Assembly (NCBI RefSeq): GCF_023277115.1
Contig: NZ_JALQCS010000001.1
Location: 1,110,001 to 1,174,000, forward strand
Source of the DNA: Acidithiobacillus acidisediminis
GTDB taxonomy: Bacteria; Pseudomonadota; Gammaproteobacteria; Acidithiobacillales; Acidithiobacillaceae
Length of the DNA stretch: 64,000 nt
Direction of reading: 5' to 3'
Positions 54,655-63,843 of the stretch are shown here, in pieces. The notes beneath the pieces are model-generated. The model had not been told where the DNA came from, did no database searches, and saw nothing but the letters and a program-made list of their open reading frames with translations. The translations under genes and the position numbers were made by a program. Within the stretch, counting starts at the first letter, position 1. Each line of letters starts with the position of its first letter.

Positions 54655-55464
54655 GTGAAATATTGGCAGCCCTGGCTTGCGGCCCTGATCGGCGTTGCGT
54701 TATTGGGTGGTTGTGCTGCCCCTATGCCACCCAGCCAAGTCCATTCAGTAGCGTATTACGCCGCGAGAATTCCGCCACCACCTGCATATGCCCCCGCCGC
54801 AACAACGGCACCCACGCAATCTGCCGTGCCGCAAAACACTACCATACACATTGTGATCAATGCCGATCAACGTACCTTGAGTCTATATCGAGGTTCTACC
54901 CTGTTGACTGCGTATCCAGTAGCCATTGGTTTCGGTGGATCGGCTCCACGTCGCATTCGCGGTGACGACAAAACTCCCCTCGGTCATTATCATATTGGTT
55001 ACGTGCGCTGGGGGACGCAGTATGGTCCATTCATGCTGCTGACCTATCCCAATCGCCAAGATGCGGAATGGGGCTTGCAGCAAGGGATCATTACCCATCT
55101 ACAATACCAGAAAATTATCCAGGCAATCGATCATGGCGAAGTGCCGCCGCAGAATACCCCATTGGGTGGATATATCGGTATTCACGGTATGGGACCAAGC
55201 TTTTCTTTCGATCGTTCGGCTAAGGTTTTCCCCGGTCGCTGGACGGCGGGTTGTGTCGCTCTATCTAACCATGATGCGCAAAATATTGCGGAATTGGTCG
55301 AGCCTGGAACACCCGTAGAGATTGTCGGCAAAGTGGCGAGCTATGCCGAGCAGATTGGGCAAAGCCGACGTCTTGCCTTTCAATATCGACATGTAGCTGA
55401 TCATGGGTGGGAATCTGCTGCCCCTCTCCAGGGGAAGGTGGCCAAGGGATCCCCCGCCGAGTAA
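54655..55464 (+). CDS. L,D-transpeptidase lipoprotein (YkuD family)
   Basis: 269 residues. The lipobox LGGC (about Cys20) and a Pro/Ala-rich linker precede the YkuD domain (about 63-225). That domain has INADQRTLSLYRG, DDKTPLGHYHIGYVRWG in two blocks, GIHGMG and the active-site AGCVALSN. The cysteine motif is a variant of SHGC-x-R (TAGC-x-A), as found in a subset of the family. The gene starts with GTG at 54655 behind GAGGAAG. It may cross-link peptidoglycan from the outer membrane side. It is convergent with the GGDEF gene. Confidence 0.85.
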   Translation: MKYWQPWLAALIGVALLGGCAAPMPPSQVHSVAYYAARIPPPPAYAPAATTAPTQSAVPQNTTIHIVINADQRTLSLYRGSTLLTAYPVAIGFGGSAPRRIRGDDKTPLGHYHIGYVRWGTQYGPFMLLTYPNRQDAEWGLQQGIITHLQYQKIIQAIDHGEVPPQNTPLGGYIGIHGMGPSFSFDRSAKVFPGRWTAGCVALSNHDAQNIAELVEPGTPVEIVGKVASYAEQIGQSRRLAFQYRHVADHGWESAAPLQGKVAKGSPAE

Positions 55465-55469
55465 GTCGT

Positions 55470-56771
55470 CTACGGTTCGCTGAGAGTCGCGATTTCCTGA
55501 AACCAGCAAATGCGGTTCCGTCCCGCGGTTTTCGCACGGTATAGTGCTTCATCGGCACGAGACAGGATCGCTGATCCCGATTCGTCGTTGGTATCCATTA
55601 AGGTCGCACCAATGCTGACGGTTACCTGCGTCATGGTTTGAGGATTGATGCGCACAGGATTGCTCGCCACTTTTTCGAGGATCCGCTGTGCCAGTAGGCT
55701 GGTATTCGTTGCCGAGGAATCTTCACAAATCAACAGAAATTCCTCTCCACCCAAACGACCAAAATGATCGGTGTTGCGCAACTCACTCTGCACGACGTGG
55801 GCGAACTCTCGTAGTACCTGGTCTCCAGCCAAATGACCATGCTGATCGTTGATGCGTTTGAAATGATCCAGATCCAGGATACATACCGCAGTATCACGCC
55901 CGTGGCGCTGATGGCGTGAAATTCTTTTATCCAACTCTTCCAGGCTATAACGGCGATTCGAGATACCCGTGAGTTCGTCGCGACTGGCCAATTGCTCGAG
56001 TTTCCGTTCTAGTTGCCGACGTTGGGTAATATCCCGCCAGATTCCTTCGAGACCAGCATATTGTCCGGTTTCATCCAGGAGAATGGTGCTGCTGATGGAG
56101 ATATCGATGATCCGTCCGTCTCGACAACGCATTTGTCCCGGGAAGTCGCGCACATATCCCTGTTTTTTGATGGTCTCGATAAGGGCATCGCGATCCGTCT
56201 GATCGGGATAGAAGGCCGAGGCAAGTTGACCGACAATCTCACTTTGCTGATAGCCCAGAACATTGACCACCGACGGGCTGACGTAGCGCGTAATGCCTTC
56301 TACATCGGTACGGTAAAAAACGTCCTGCATGGTGTGCATCAGATGCTGAAATTGCTCATCGCTCTGCCGTAGCCGTTCTTCCATGGCACAACGTTCGGTC
56401 ATGTCGAGGAAGGTCGCGATCAGGCCGATTTGTCCTTCTACCCGCACGGTTCGGCTGGTGAGCGCAATCACCCGCACCTGATGGCGCTGGGTGTAGATGC
56501 GAAACTCGGTGGGCGGATTGATGACATTGCCTGCCTCTGCTCGTCGGATGCGGGCTACGACTCGCTCTTGATCGAGCGGATAGATGAATTCATGGACAGA
56601 GTGTCCCAATACTCGCTCGGGATGATCGGCTTCAAAAATTCCCAAAGCGACGGCATTAGCATAAAGAATGAGATCTGCGGCGAAGATCACCACGGCCGTG
56701 GGCAGAGAATCAAATGCTTCGCACTCTTCCGGCGTGAGTGATGGAATCGGTGTGGGAATGATCTCTCCCAT
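55470..56771 (-). CDS. PAS-PAS-GGDEF diguanylate cyclase
   Basis: 433 residues, no membrane segment. Two PAS domains (about 15-130 and 135-260) precede a GGDEF domain (about 265-425). The active-site motif is GGEEF, and an inhibitory-site R-x2-D (RNTD) sits five residues before it. An active, product-inhibited cyclic di-GMP synthase is therefore expected. The PAS domains may bind haem, flavin or a small ligand; no specific residue settles which. Confidence 0.93.
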   Translation of the reverse strand: MGEIIPTPIPSLTPEECEAFDSLPTAVVIFAADLILYANAVALGIFEADHPERVLGHSVHEFIYPLDQERVVARIRRAEAGNVINPPTEFRIYTQRHQVRVIALTSRTVRVEGQIGLIATFLDMTERCAMEERLRQSDEQFQHLMHTMQDVFYRTDVEGITRYVSPSVVNVLGYQQSEIVGQLASAFYPDQTDRDALIETIKKQGYVRDFPGQMRCRDGRIIDISISSTILLDETGQYAGLEGIWRDITQRRQLERKLEQLASRDELTGISNRRYSLEELDKRISRHQRHGRDTAVCILDLDHFKRINDQHGHLAGDQVLREFAHVVQSELRNTDHFGRLGGEEFLLICEDSSATNTSLLAQRILEKVASNPVRINPQTMTQVTVSIGATLMDTNDESGSAILSRADEALYRAKTAGRNRICWFQEIATLSEP

Positions 56772-56882
56772 GGCTTTGCACAGCCCTCCCCCCAGTTAGC
56801 CGGCCTCTCGGACCAGATCGATCGTATTTTTCGAGATTATCGTGGTCTCGCTTAATCAGCGTCAATAGGTATGCATAATTTG

Positions 56883-58190
56883 CTAATATGCTGATTGTGC
56901 TGTATCCAATCCATTGCGGATGCAGTCTCCCAAGGCGATGCCACCGCGCCAATTTCCCAATAGAGAGACTCCGGGCCAATCGCGCGCGGTTACAGCATCG
57001 ATTGCAGCAATGCGGTCTGCATGGCCGAGATGATACTGTGGAATGGCGCGGGGCCAGATTTGCACTCGTTGGAACGTGGGTTCGCCATCAATACCAAGGA
57101 TAGGGGAGAGATCGTTCAAGGCTTGGGCAACGAGCTGATCTTCCCTCGGGAGTTTTTCCTGTGCTCCCCCCAGGAATACCGTGAGCAACACCTGCCCCGA
57201 GGGCGCGCGCGCAGGAAAGAGCGTGGAAGAAAAGAGGGCGCCCAGGGTAGGGATCTGTAAACGGCGGGGAATGAGGAGGCCGAAACCATCCAGGGGATGT
57301 TGAATCTGCTGTCGCGCGAAGCCCAGCGCCAAGGTGGCTACCTGCGGATAGGCAATTTCCGCAAGCCGAGCGTGCAAATCTCGCGCATCCGCCGGTGTGA
57401 TGCGCAGAATGGCGTCAGTTGGCAGGCAAAGGAATAGACGCTGCGTTTCCCACCCGCCGGTCGTACTCGTGACATGCCAGCCATTCGCTGTTCGCTGAAT
57501 CGCCGTAACGGCGCTGTTACAGTGCAGATTCCCGCCCAGCTCTTTGGCAATGGCGCGCGGGAGATCCTGCATGCCGCCAGCAAAGGAGATCAGTCGACTC
57601 TTCAGTGACGCCTTTTTGCGTCGCAGACCGGCAAGCAGCAGTGATCCGTGCTCTTGCTCCATTTGTGCCAGGCGGGGAAGGCTGGCTGGCAGAGATAATT
57701 GCTCGGGATCCCCGGCAAAAACGCCGGAAACAAAGGGGTCGACCATCCAGTCGAGTACTTCCGGACCCAGGCGACGGCGCACGAATGTCGCAACGGACTC
57801 CTCTGTTTGCGCGCGGGCGCGAAATGGTTCACCGAGCAGACGCAGGCGTGCGCGTGCTGACAAAAGACTGCCGCCGAGCAGGGCTTTAGGGCCAAGCGCT
57901 ACCGGCTGATGCCGTCGGTTGAGAACAAAACGACGGCGTGCAAGCGGGTTGGCGCGGATTTCTTCGAGTGGAAGTGTCTGTAGCAGTGCGTCTACTTGCG
58001 CGTCGCGGACCAGCAGCGTGTTTGGGCCGAGGTCATACAGGAACCCCTCTTCTCTGCGACTGCGGATATTTCCACCGGCTTCGTCGCGCGCCTCCAGAAC
58101 TCGATAGTCCTTCCCTTGTTCTTGTAAACGGAGGGCCAGACTGAGGCCAGTAATGCCGGCCCCGACGATGAGGTTTTTCACGGATTCCAT
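56883..58190 (-). CDS. hemY: Protoporphyrinogen oxidase (FAD, HemY/HemG type)
   Basis: 435 residues. The FAD-binding motif LIVGAGITGLSLALRL near the N-terminus is followed by VLEARDEAGGNIRS. A central PFVSGVFAGDPEQLSLPASLPRL segment, in blocks typical of protoporphyrinogen oxidase, and a C-terminal LLGNWRGGIALGDCIRNG FAD site complete it. It oxidises protoporphyrinogen IX to protoporphyrin IX with oxygen in haem synthesis. It starts 3 bases after the AI-2E-family gene. Confidence 0.9.
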   Translation of the reverse strand: MESVKNLIVGAGITGLSLALRLQEQGKDYRVLEARDEAGGNIRSRREEGFLYDLGPNTLLVRDAQVDALLQTLPLEEIRANPLARRRFVLNRRHQPVALGPKALLGGSLLSARARLRLLGEPFRARAQTEESVATFVRRRLGPEVLDWMVDPFVSGVFAGDPEQLSLPASLPRLAQMEQEHGSLLLAGLRRKKASLKSRLISFAGGMQDLPRAIAKELGGNLHCNSAVTAIQRTANGWHVTSTTGGWETQRLFLCLPTDAILRITPADARDLHARLAEIAYPQVATLALGFARQQIQHPLDGFGLLIPRRLQIPTLGALFSSTLFPARAPSGQVLLTVFLGGAQEKLPREDQLVAQALNDLSPILGIDGEPTFQRVQIWPRAIPQYHLGHADRIAAIDAVTARDWPGVSLLGNWRGGIALGDCIRNGLDTAQSAY

Positions 58191-58193
58191 GGC

Positions 58194-59249
58194 TTAGTTC
58201 TCCACAGGCATCTCTGCGCCGTAGGAGCGACTGCGGAGATACCAACGATGGGCATGACGCAGCAGGGCAAGGAGGATGGCCGTGACCGGAAGCGCAATAA
58301 GCAGGCCAACAAAGCCAAAAAGCTGTCCGCCGGCAAGCACGGCAAAAATGACCAGCACCGGGTGCAAACCAATGCGATCACCAACCAGGATGGGAATGAA
58401 GAGGGTGCTCTCGAGGATTTGCCCGATGCCGTATACCACCCAGACTTCCACGATGGATAGGAAAGCGCCGCCCTGAATGTACATGGCCAGACTGGCAATC
58501 AGGATGCCGCTAGCGAAGCCCAGATAGGGAACAAAGCTCAGTAGGCCGGAAAGCAGCCCGATGAGTAGTGCAGTCTTCAAGCCGACAACGCTGAGGCCGA
58601 TGGCGTAGGTGCTGCCCAGGGCAAGCATGTCGAGGAGTTGCCCGCGCAGGAAGGCCATCAGCATCTGATTGGAATCTGCGGCCAACTGGCGGACCAGAAC
58701 GAGGCGCTGGCGTGGGATAAGCTCGTCGATACGGCGCAACAGATGTGGCCAGTCGCGCATCAGGTAGAAGGTGATCACGGGAATCAATAAAAAATTCATC
58801 AGGATCGACAGGACGCCAGACCCAGAAATGAGGGCTACCTGCAGGCTGTTGCTGGCCCAATGGGTAAGTTTGCTGGCATTCTTACTGGCATAGGCGGTGA
58901 GCGTCTGGGTATCGAGAGGAATACCAAAACGCTGGGAGATCTCTGGTAGCCATTGGCTTTGCAATAGCTCGGCATACTGCCGGATATAATTGATGGCAAT
59001 GAGGGTCTGGGCGCGTACGACGGGTAGTAGGGCGATGACGATGGCGGCGACCAGAAATATGGCCAGGAGAAAGACCAGGGTCGTGCCCACGCTGCGCCCG
59101 ATGTGCCAGCGTTGCAGCCGGGTGACCAGTGGATTACCCAGGTAGGCGAGAACCCCCGCAATCAGGAAGGGAGAGAGAATGGGTCCCAGAAGGTAGAGTA
59201 GCCAGAGCAGGAAGGCGAGGCCAAGCCAGGGGAGGAAACGTTGCGCCAC
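58194..59249 (-). CDS. AI-2E family (PerM-like) membrane transporter
   Basis: 351 residues with about 8 transmembrane segments. Features are AFLLWLLYLLGPILSPFLIAGVLAYLGNP in two blocks, LLIPVITFYLMRDW, and the C-terminal GDRIGLHPVLVIFAVLAGGQLFGFVGLLIALP family motif. Some relatives export autoinducer-2 or act as Na+/H+ antiporters; the substrate here is unknown. The hemY gene follows after 3 bases. A second member of the family is at 60995-62065. Confidence 0.9.
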   Translation of the reverse strand: MAQRFLPWLGLAFLLWLLYLLGPILSPFLIAGVLAYLGNPLVTRLQRWHIGRSVGTTLVFLLAIFLVAAIVIALLPVVRAQTLIAINYIRQYAELLQSQWLPEISQRFGIPLDTQTLTAYASKNASKLTHWASNSLQVALISGSGVLSILMNFLLIPVITFYLMRDWPHLLRRIDELIPRQRLVLVRQLAADSNQMLMAFLRGQLLDMLALGSTYAIGLSVVGLKTALLIGLLSGLLSFVPYLGFASGILIASLAMYIQGGAFLSIVEVWVVYGIGQILESTLFIPILVGDRIGLHPVLVIFAVLAGGQLFGFVGLLIALPVTAILLALLRHAHRWYLRSRSYGAEMPVEN

Positions 59250-59301
59250 GCCTTAGTCGCTCCGGGAGACAGGGGTTTGCAGACGATAGTGGCCGCAGGA
59301 T

Positions 59302-60072
59302 TCAGTGCAGATTATGGGCACTGCCTTCTGCCGCCTCCAGCATCACCTGACGAACCTCCGGGCTATAGTCGCCCTGCAGGACCTGTTGCCGACCCTCCTG
59401 AAAGAATAGCTGCGCGTCCGCGGGCAAAAACCTTTGCATTGCCGCGAAGGCCTTGCGCATGAGCTCGGGGTCCTGTGCGCGGGTAGCGGTGATGCCCCAG
59501 TTGAACAAGAGAATACGCCAGGGCCGCTGTGGGTCGTTGCTCTCCAGATCCGCGCCGTAATCGCCTTCGGCAGCCTCTACGACCGCACCCATTAGACGCG
59601 CCAGGTTGGCGAGCGCGGTCGGCTCGCGTTCTCCATTGGCGAGCACCGCGAGGCCATTGACCACCGGGTCGAGGGTATGAATGGGCTGTTGCTCCTGCAC
59701 CAGCCAGGCGGCAATGCTGACGCTGACCACCTCCAACGCCGCCTTGCTTTTTCGCTCGCCCAAGCGATCGGCCCAAGTCGCCAAATCCATCAGCAGGCCA
59801 ATGGTCAAATCGCCAATGCGCTCTGCCTCGTCTTCGGGCAGCGAGGGATCCCAGTCGGCCGTATCTTTTTCCAATACGGCAAAGAGCTGGCGCAGGGCGT
59901 CGACGAGCTGGGGCGGAGTGACCTGTTCGCCCGTGGCAATGTTGCTTTCCGCAAAACGGACGAGGAGCGACTGCACCTGTTGTTCAAAGCGGGCTTTGGC
60001 GCTGCTGATATCGGCGAGGGATGCCAAGGCGAATTTCCTTGAAGTGCCAAAATTGGCCTTTGATGGTATCAT
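59302..60072 (-). CDS. Conserved hypothetical cytosolic protein
   Basis: About 256 residues, acidic, predicted all-helical (repeated Ala/Leu-rich helices such as LVDALRQLFAVLE and ALEVVSVSIAAWLV). No motif I recognise. The ATG at 60072 lacks a strong ribosome site; the frame stays open to 60357 but would then overlap the divergent PHP gene. It lies 52 bases after the AI-2E-family gene start in the same direction. Confidence 0.65.
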   Translation of the reverse strand: MIPSKANFGTSRKFALASLADISSAKARFEQQVQSLLVRFAESNIATGEQVTPPQLVDALRQLFAVLEKDTADWDPSLPEDEAERIGDLTIGLLMDLATWADRLGERKSKAALEVVSVSIAAWLVQEQQPIHTLDPVVNGLAVLANGEREPTALANLARLMGAVVEAAEGDYGADLESNDPQRPWRILLFNWGITATRAQDPELMRKAFAAMQRFLPADAQLFFQEGRQQVLQGDYSPEVRQVMLEAAEGSAHNLH

Positions 60073-60111
60073 GAAAACTTTGCCGAGCAAGGCAGAGTGT
60101 TGGGAGTTTCC

Positions 60112-60987
60112 ATGCCACAGTCCACCCCCCCGCGATCGTTGGTTGATCTGCACATGCATTCCCTGCACTCCGATGGCAGTATGCCGGTGAAAGAGTTGGT
60201 GGCGCGGGTTGCGCGGCGGGGCGTGGCACTTATGGCGCTGACGGATCATGACAATACCGCCGGCATTGCGAGTGCGGCGCAGGAAGCGGACCGACACGGA
60301 ATCGATTTCATTCCTGGGGTAGAAATATCGAGCGAATGGAACGGCATCGGTATCCACATCGTTGGCCTGGGCATCGACATCGAGAATGCAAATCTACAAG
60401 CCGGCTTGGACAAGATCATGGAGTTTCGTGACTGGCGTGCGGCGGAGATCAGCCGCTTGCTGGAGACGGCAGGAATTCCGGGGGCCGAGCAGGGTGCCCG
60501 CGAACTGGCGGGTAGCCGCATGGTGGGGCGTACCCATTTTGCGCGTTGGCTGAAGGATTCCGGCCATTGCCGTGACAACGGCGAAGCCTTTCAGCGTTGG
60601 CTGGGACGAGGACAGGTTGCCTATGTGCCGAGTGACTGGATTCCCATGGTCGAGGCCGTATCCTGGATACGTCAAGCGGGGGGCATTGCGGTGGTTGCCC
60701 ATCCTGGTCGCTACAAATTGAGTGCAGACCGTCTACGCACGCTATTTACAGAGTTTCGTGCGGCGGGGGGAGGGGCCATCGAGGTCAGTTCTGGCTCACA
60801 GGCGGCGGCAGACCGTGAGCATCTCGGAAAGTTGGCCCAACAATTGGACCTGGCCGCTTCTTTGGGTTCTGATTTTCACGGGCCAGATATTGGGCACGCC
60901 GAGATTGGGCAGCTCGCCCCCCTGCCCGATGCCGTGCAACCGGTTTGGGAGTGCCTTGGGCACTCTATCCCGCACGACAAGCACTAG
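60112..60987 (+). CDS. PHP-domain phosphoesterase, TrpH/RNase AM type
   Basis: 291 residues. The N-terminal PHP signature DLHMHSLHSDGSM and ALTDHDN supply metal ligands. Later metal ligands are in IPGVEISSEWNG, the conserved VAHPGRY histidine and LGSDFHGPD. E. coli RNase AM removes 3'-phosphate from nucleoside 3',5'-bisphosphates and trims 5' ends of RNA. The ATG at 60112 has GGGAG just upstream. It is followed by the AI-2E-family gene after 7 bases. Confidence 0.92.
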   Translation: MPQSTPPRSLVDLHMHSLHSDGSMPVKELVARVARRGVALMALTDHDNTAGIASAAQEADRHGIDFIPGVEISSEWNGIGIHIVGLGIDIENANLQAGLDKIMEFRDWRAAEISRLLETAGIPGAEQGARELAGSRMVGRTHFARWLKDSGHCRDNGEAFQRWLGRGQVAYVPSDWIPMVEAVSWIRQAGGIAVVAHPGRYKLSADRLRTLFTEFRAAGGGAIEVSSGSQAAADREHLGKLAQQLDLAASLGSDFHGPDIGHAEIGQLAPLPDAVQPVWECLGHSIPHDKH

Positions 60988-60994
60988 TTCGCCC

Positions 60995-62065
60995 ATGCCC
61001 CCGATGCGGGAAAAGATCCGTTTTGCCAACTGGGGGACGATCGTTCTGCTTGTCGTCTACCTTGGGGCGTTGTATACCCTGAGCCCTTATGCTGGCCCCC
61101 TGCTCATGGGTGCGGTGCTCGCTACGGTCGGGTGGCCTTGGCAGCTGCGTCTGGAACGCTCCTTGCACCTACCGCGGTGGTTGGCCTCCCTCCTTCATGC
61201 CTTGGCCTGGATGGCGGTCATCATCATCCCTGCGGTTCTGGTGGTGGAGTCCATCCTCCCTGAGTTGTTGCGCGTCGTCGCCCGCTGGCAATCCGGCGCA
61301 CCGCTTTTGGGGGTGCCGCGGGAATTGCAGGCCATTCCCTACCTGGGAAAATGGCTGGCGGATCATTTGCGGGTGTTGAATGGAGCGCATCTCGCTCATT
61401 TCCTGAGCGATCATGAGGCGATGATCACCAGCTCTCTGGGTCAGCTCTGGTTTTTTGTTCTGCACACGTTCTTTGTTGCCCTGACCGTTTTTGCTATCAG
61501 TCTGCACGGGCGGCGTTTGGGGGAGGTGCTGCATCTCAGCGCGAGTCAGCTCTGGGGCGCGGAGCGCGGTGATCGCTTTCTCTTGGCGGCGCGTGAGGCG
61601 ACGCGATCGGTCCTCATTGGGCTGATTGGGGTGGGCGTCATCGAAGGCTTGCTGATCGGTGTCGCTTACGCGATTGCTGGCCTCAGCACCTGGCCGCTGT
61701 GGATGGTGGTGACGGCTTTGTTGTCCCCTATCCCTTTTGGTGCGACGGTGGTAGTCGCCGCCGCAACCTTGTGGTTGATTTTTGGTGGCCATTGGTTGGC
61801 GGGTCTGGTGGTATTGGGCTGGGGGTTTTTCGTCATCACCCTTGCGGACCTCGTCATTCGTCCATTGCTGACGGGATCACAGAGTCAGGCGCCGTTCTTC
61901 CTGGTATTTTTCAGTATTCTTGGCGGGGCTGCGGCCTTTGGCTTGATTGGATTGATCATCGGCCCTATCTTGGTACTGTTGGCGCGCGGGGTATGGCTGG
62001 CGTGGGAACGCCGGGTGTTGCTCGAGCGCGGAACTGGGGGTGGGGCGGTGCGTTCTAAGTCTTGA
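60995..62065 (+). CDS. Second AI-2E family membrane transporter
   Basis: 356 residues with about 8 transmembrane segments. The AI-2E-type features are VLLVVYLGALYTLSPYAGPLLMGAVLA in two blocks, a periplasmic helix, and the C-terminal FSILGGAAAFGLIGLIIGPILVLL motif. It is a distant paralogue of the protein at 58194-59249. Both an ATG at 60995 and one at 61004 are possible; neither has a strong ribosome site. Substrate unknown. Confidence 0.88.
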   Translation: MPPMREKIRFANWGTIVLLVVYLGALYTLSPYAGPLLMGAVLATVGWPWQLRLERSLHLPRWLASLLHALAWMAVIIIPAVLVVESILPELLRVVARWQSGAPLLGVPRELQAIPYLGKWLADHLRVLNGAHLAHFLSDHEAMITSSLGQLWFFVLHTFFVALTVFAISLHGRRLGEVLHLSASQLWGAERGDRFLLAAREATRSVLIGLIGVGVIEGLLIGVAYAIAGLSTWPLWMVVTALLSPIPFGATVVVAAATLWLIFGGHWLAGLVVLGWGFFVITLADLVIRPLLTGSQSQAPFFLVFFSILGGAAAFGLIGLIIGPILVLLARGVWLAWERRVLLERGTGGGAVRSKS

Positions 62066-62082
62066 ACTTGTGGAGGTGCGGA

Positions 62083-62499
62083 ATGGATTACCAGATGTTT
62101 GATCAGCAGTACAATCAGATTGCCCAGGCGACCCAGAACAATATTCAGGGTCTGCAGCAGGTGGCGCAAAAGGTCCAGGCGACGGTTCCGGACTCTACGC
62201 AAGCGCGCGATCTGATTCTGGAATTGCGGAATATGGCGATGAATCTACAGGGCCAGCAGCAAAATGTGAATTTCCTGTTGCAGCAGATGGGGCAGCGTAT
62301 TCAGCAGCTGGAGATGCAGATGCAACAGATGGGTGGGCAGCCAGGGATGAACCCCAATATGGCGCAGCGCCCCTGGAATGCGCCGGCGCAAGGCGGCATG
62401 GGCGGCGGTTTCATGGGCAACGTCATGACGGGTCTGGGGTTGGGCGCGGGCTTTGCGGTGGCAGACAATATTGTTGACGATATCTTCAATATGTTCTGA
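62083..62499 (+). CDS. Gln/Met-rich hypothetical protein with a glycine-rich C-terminal segment
   Basis: 138 residues. The N-terminal 85 residues are a Gln-rich coiled coil (NNIQGLQQVAQKVQ and LLQQMGQRIQQLEMQMQQM). A Pro/Gly/Met linker and a glycine-zipper-like hydrophobic segment follow (GGMGGGFMGNVMTGLGLGAGFAV in blocks), then an acidic end. Such an end resembles that of DUF2076-type and glycine-zipper membrane proteins, but I cannot assign a family. A GGAGG ribosome site fixes the ATG at 62083, and a strong terminator follows. Confidence 0.7.
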   Translation: MDYQMFDQQYNQIAQATQNNIQGLQQVAQKVQATVPDSTQARDLILELRNMAMNLQGQQQNVNFLLQQMGQRIQQLEMQMQQMGGQPGMNPNMAQRPWNAPAQGGMGGGFMGNVMTGLGLGAGFAVADNIVDDIFNMF

Positions 62500-62522
62500 C
62501 CGACTGCATTGTGATCGGAGTG

Positions 62523-62549
62523 CGGCGGCCTGATCGGGCCGCCGTTTTT
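62523..62549 (+). terminator. Rho-independent terminator after the Gln-rich gene
   Basis: CGGCGGCC / GGCCGCCG 8-base stem with a 6-base loop followed by five T residues. It ends only 19 bases before the rlmB start codon, so rlmB depends on read-through or a promoter overlapping it. Confidence 0.88.
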
Positions 62550-62567
62550 GTTGGCCCGGGAGGTAAA

Positions 62568-63305
62568 GTGGCAGAGGAATGGATCTATGGGTTCCACGCA
62601 GTCGAAGCGGCGCTAAACGCGGGGGAAGTAGAGCGTCTGTGGTTGGCGCAGGAACGTGCGAATGATGTCCGTCTGCAAAGCATCCGCCATCTTGCGGAGA
62701 GGCGGGGGATTGTACTGGAAATCGAGCCCGCGCAAGCTCTGGCACGGCGTTGTCGCAGCGAGCAGCATCAAGGGGTGCTGGCGCGCGCCTTGCCGGCCTC
62801 GCCGCGAGACTGGCAGGCCTTTGCAGCGCAGTTGCCGGCGGATGCCCTTCTCCTCATGCTCGATGGGGTTACCGATCCGCACAACTTGGGGGCCTGTTTG
62901 CGCAGCGCCGAGGCCGCCGGCGTGAATGCAGTCCTTCTGCCTAAAGACAATGCCTGTGCTATTACCGCGGCGGTACGCAAAGCGGCAGCAGGTGCGGCTT
63001 CACGGGTGCCGGTGTTCTTCCTGACCAATCTTGCCCGCAGCCTAGCAGACTTACAGAAGCGAAATTTTTGGGTGGCCGGGTTGGCTGGAGAGAGTGAGCA
63101 GAGCGTCTATGCAGCAGATCTGCGCGGTCCCCTGGTACTGGTGCTGGGGAGTGAAGAAAAAGGGATGCGCCGCTTGATCCGGGAGCATTGTGACTATCTC
63201 CTGCGCATCCCCATGCAGGGACAGATCGAAAGCCTGAATGTCTCTGTCGCTACGGCGATCGTGCTCTTCGAAGCTCGGCGTCAGCGGGACAACAGGGTGC
63301 AATAA
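62568..63305 (+). CDS. rlmB: 23S rRNA (guanosine-2'-O-)-methyltransferase RlmB, SPOUT family
   Basis: 245 residues (E. coli RlmB has 243). The N-terminal substrate-binding domain starts EEWIYGFHAVEAAL. The SPOUT knot motifs are LDGVTDPHNLGACLRSAEAAG in two blocks, LVLGSEEKGM and IPMQGQIESLNVSVA. It methylates G2251 of 23S rRNA. The GTG at 62568 with a GGGAGG ribosome site fits the family start; an ATG at 62511 lies before the terminator. Confidence 0.93.
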   Translation: MAEEWIYGFHAVEAALNAGEVERLWLAQERANDVRLQSIRHLAERRGIVLEIEPAQALARRCRSEQHQGVLARALPASPRDWQAFAAQLPADALLLMLDGVTDPHNLGACLRSAEAAGVNAVLLPKDNACAITAAVRKAAAGAASRVPVFFLTNLARSLADLQKRNFWVAGLAGESEQSVYAADLRGPLVLVLGSEEKGMRRLIREHCDYLLRIPMQGQIESLNVSVATAIVLFEARRQRDNRVQ

Positions 63306-63315
63306 GGCGAGAGGC

Positions 63316-63828
63316 TCAGCGTCTCTGAGGAATTGGCGTGTCGGTAAGCGCTGCGGCGAGTTGGGTGTCATAATCGGGAACCCGCTCCCTAGCCCAGTTC
63401 TCGATATGCTGCCTGCCATCCGCACGGGCCTTTTCGGTATTTAGGCTGCGGAATTGCCAAATGGCCATCCAGAAACAGAGGGTGGCAATTCCTGCATCGG
63501 CCAAACGCAGCGTTGATGGAAGACGCAGCCGAATCAACGCGATGTCGAACAGTAAACAAAGGAGCAGAGCGATGGCGGTAATCCACCATCGCTTTCTGCG
63601 CTTGGGCATGCTCGCCTTGCCCAGCTCCCGTGCCAAAATTGCCCGGCGTTGCCCGATAGGTTGTCGCGCCAGTTCGGGAGAAAGCAGTACCGCGCCGGTA
63701 AGTGGTTCCTGCAAGCCGAGAGCGTTTTCCGCTAGGGTGCTATACCACACGGGAGTGTGCGTGTCCCCGAGGCTGTCACGCAAGGCCAACAGCGGTGGAT
63801 CGCGGTAGAGAAGTTCCCGTGGCAGCAT
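63316..63828 (-). CDS. Hypothetical membrane protein
   Basis: 170 residues. A soluble N-terminal part (about 1-75) is followed by two close transmembrane segments (WWITAIALLLCLLFDIALIRL and a second one ending AIWQF) and a short charged tail. I do not recognise a family. It lies downstream of htpG in the same direction and ends 10 bases after the convergent rlmB gene. Confidence 0.65.
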   Translation of the reverse strand: MLPRELLYRDPPLLALRDSLGDTHTPVWYSTLAENALGLQEPLTGAVLLSPELARQPIGQRRAILARELGKASMPKRRKRWWITAIALLLCLLFDIALIRLRLPSTLRLADAGIATLCFWMAIWQFRSLNTEKARADGRQHIENWARERVPDYDTQLAAALTDTPIPQRR

Positions 63829-63843
63829 GTCAGCACCCCAATC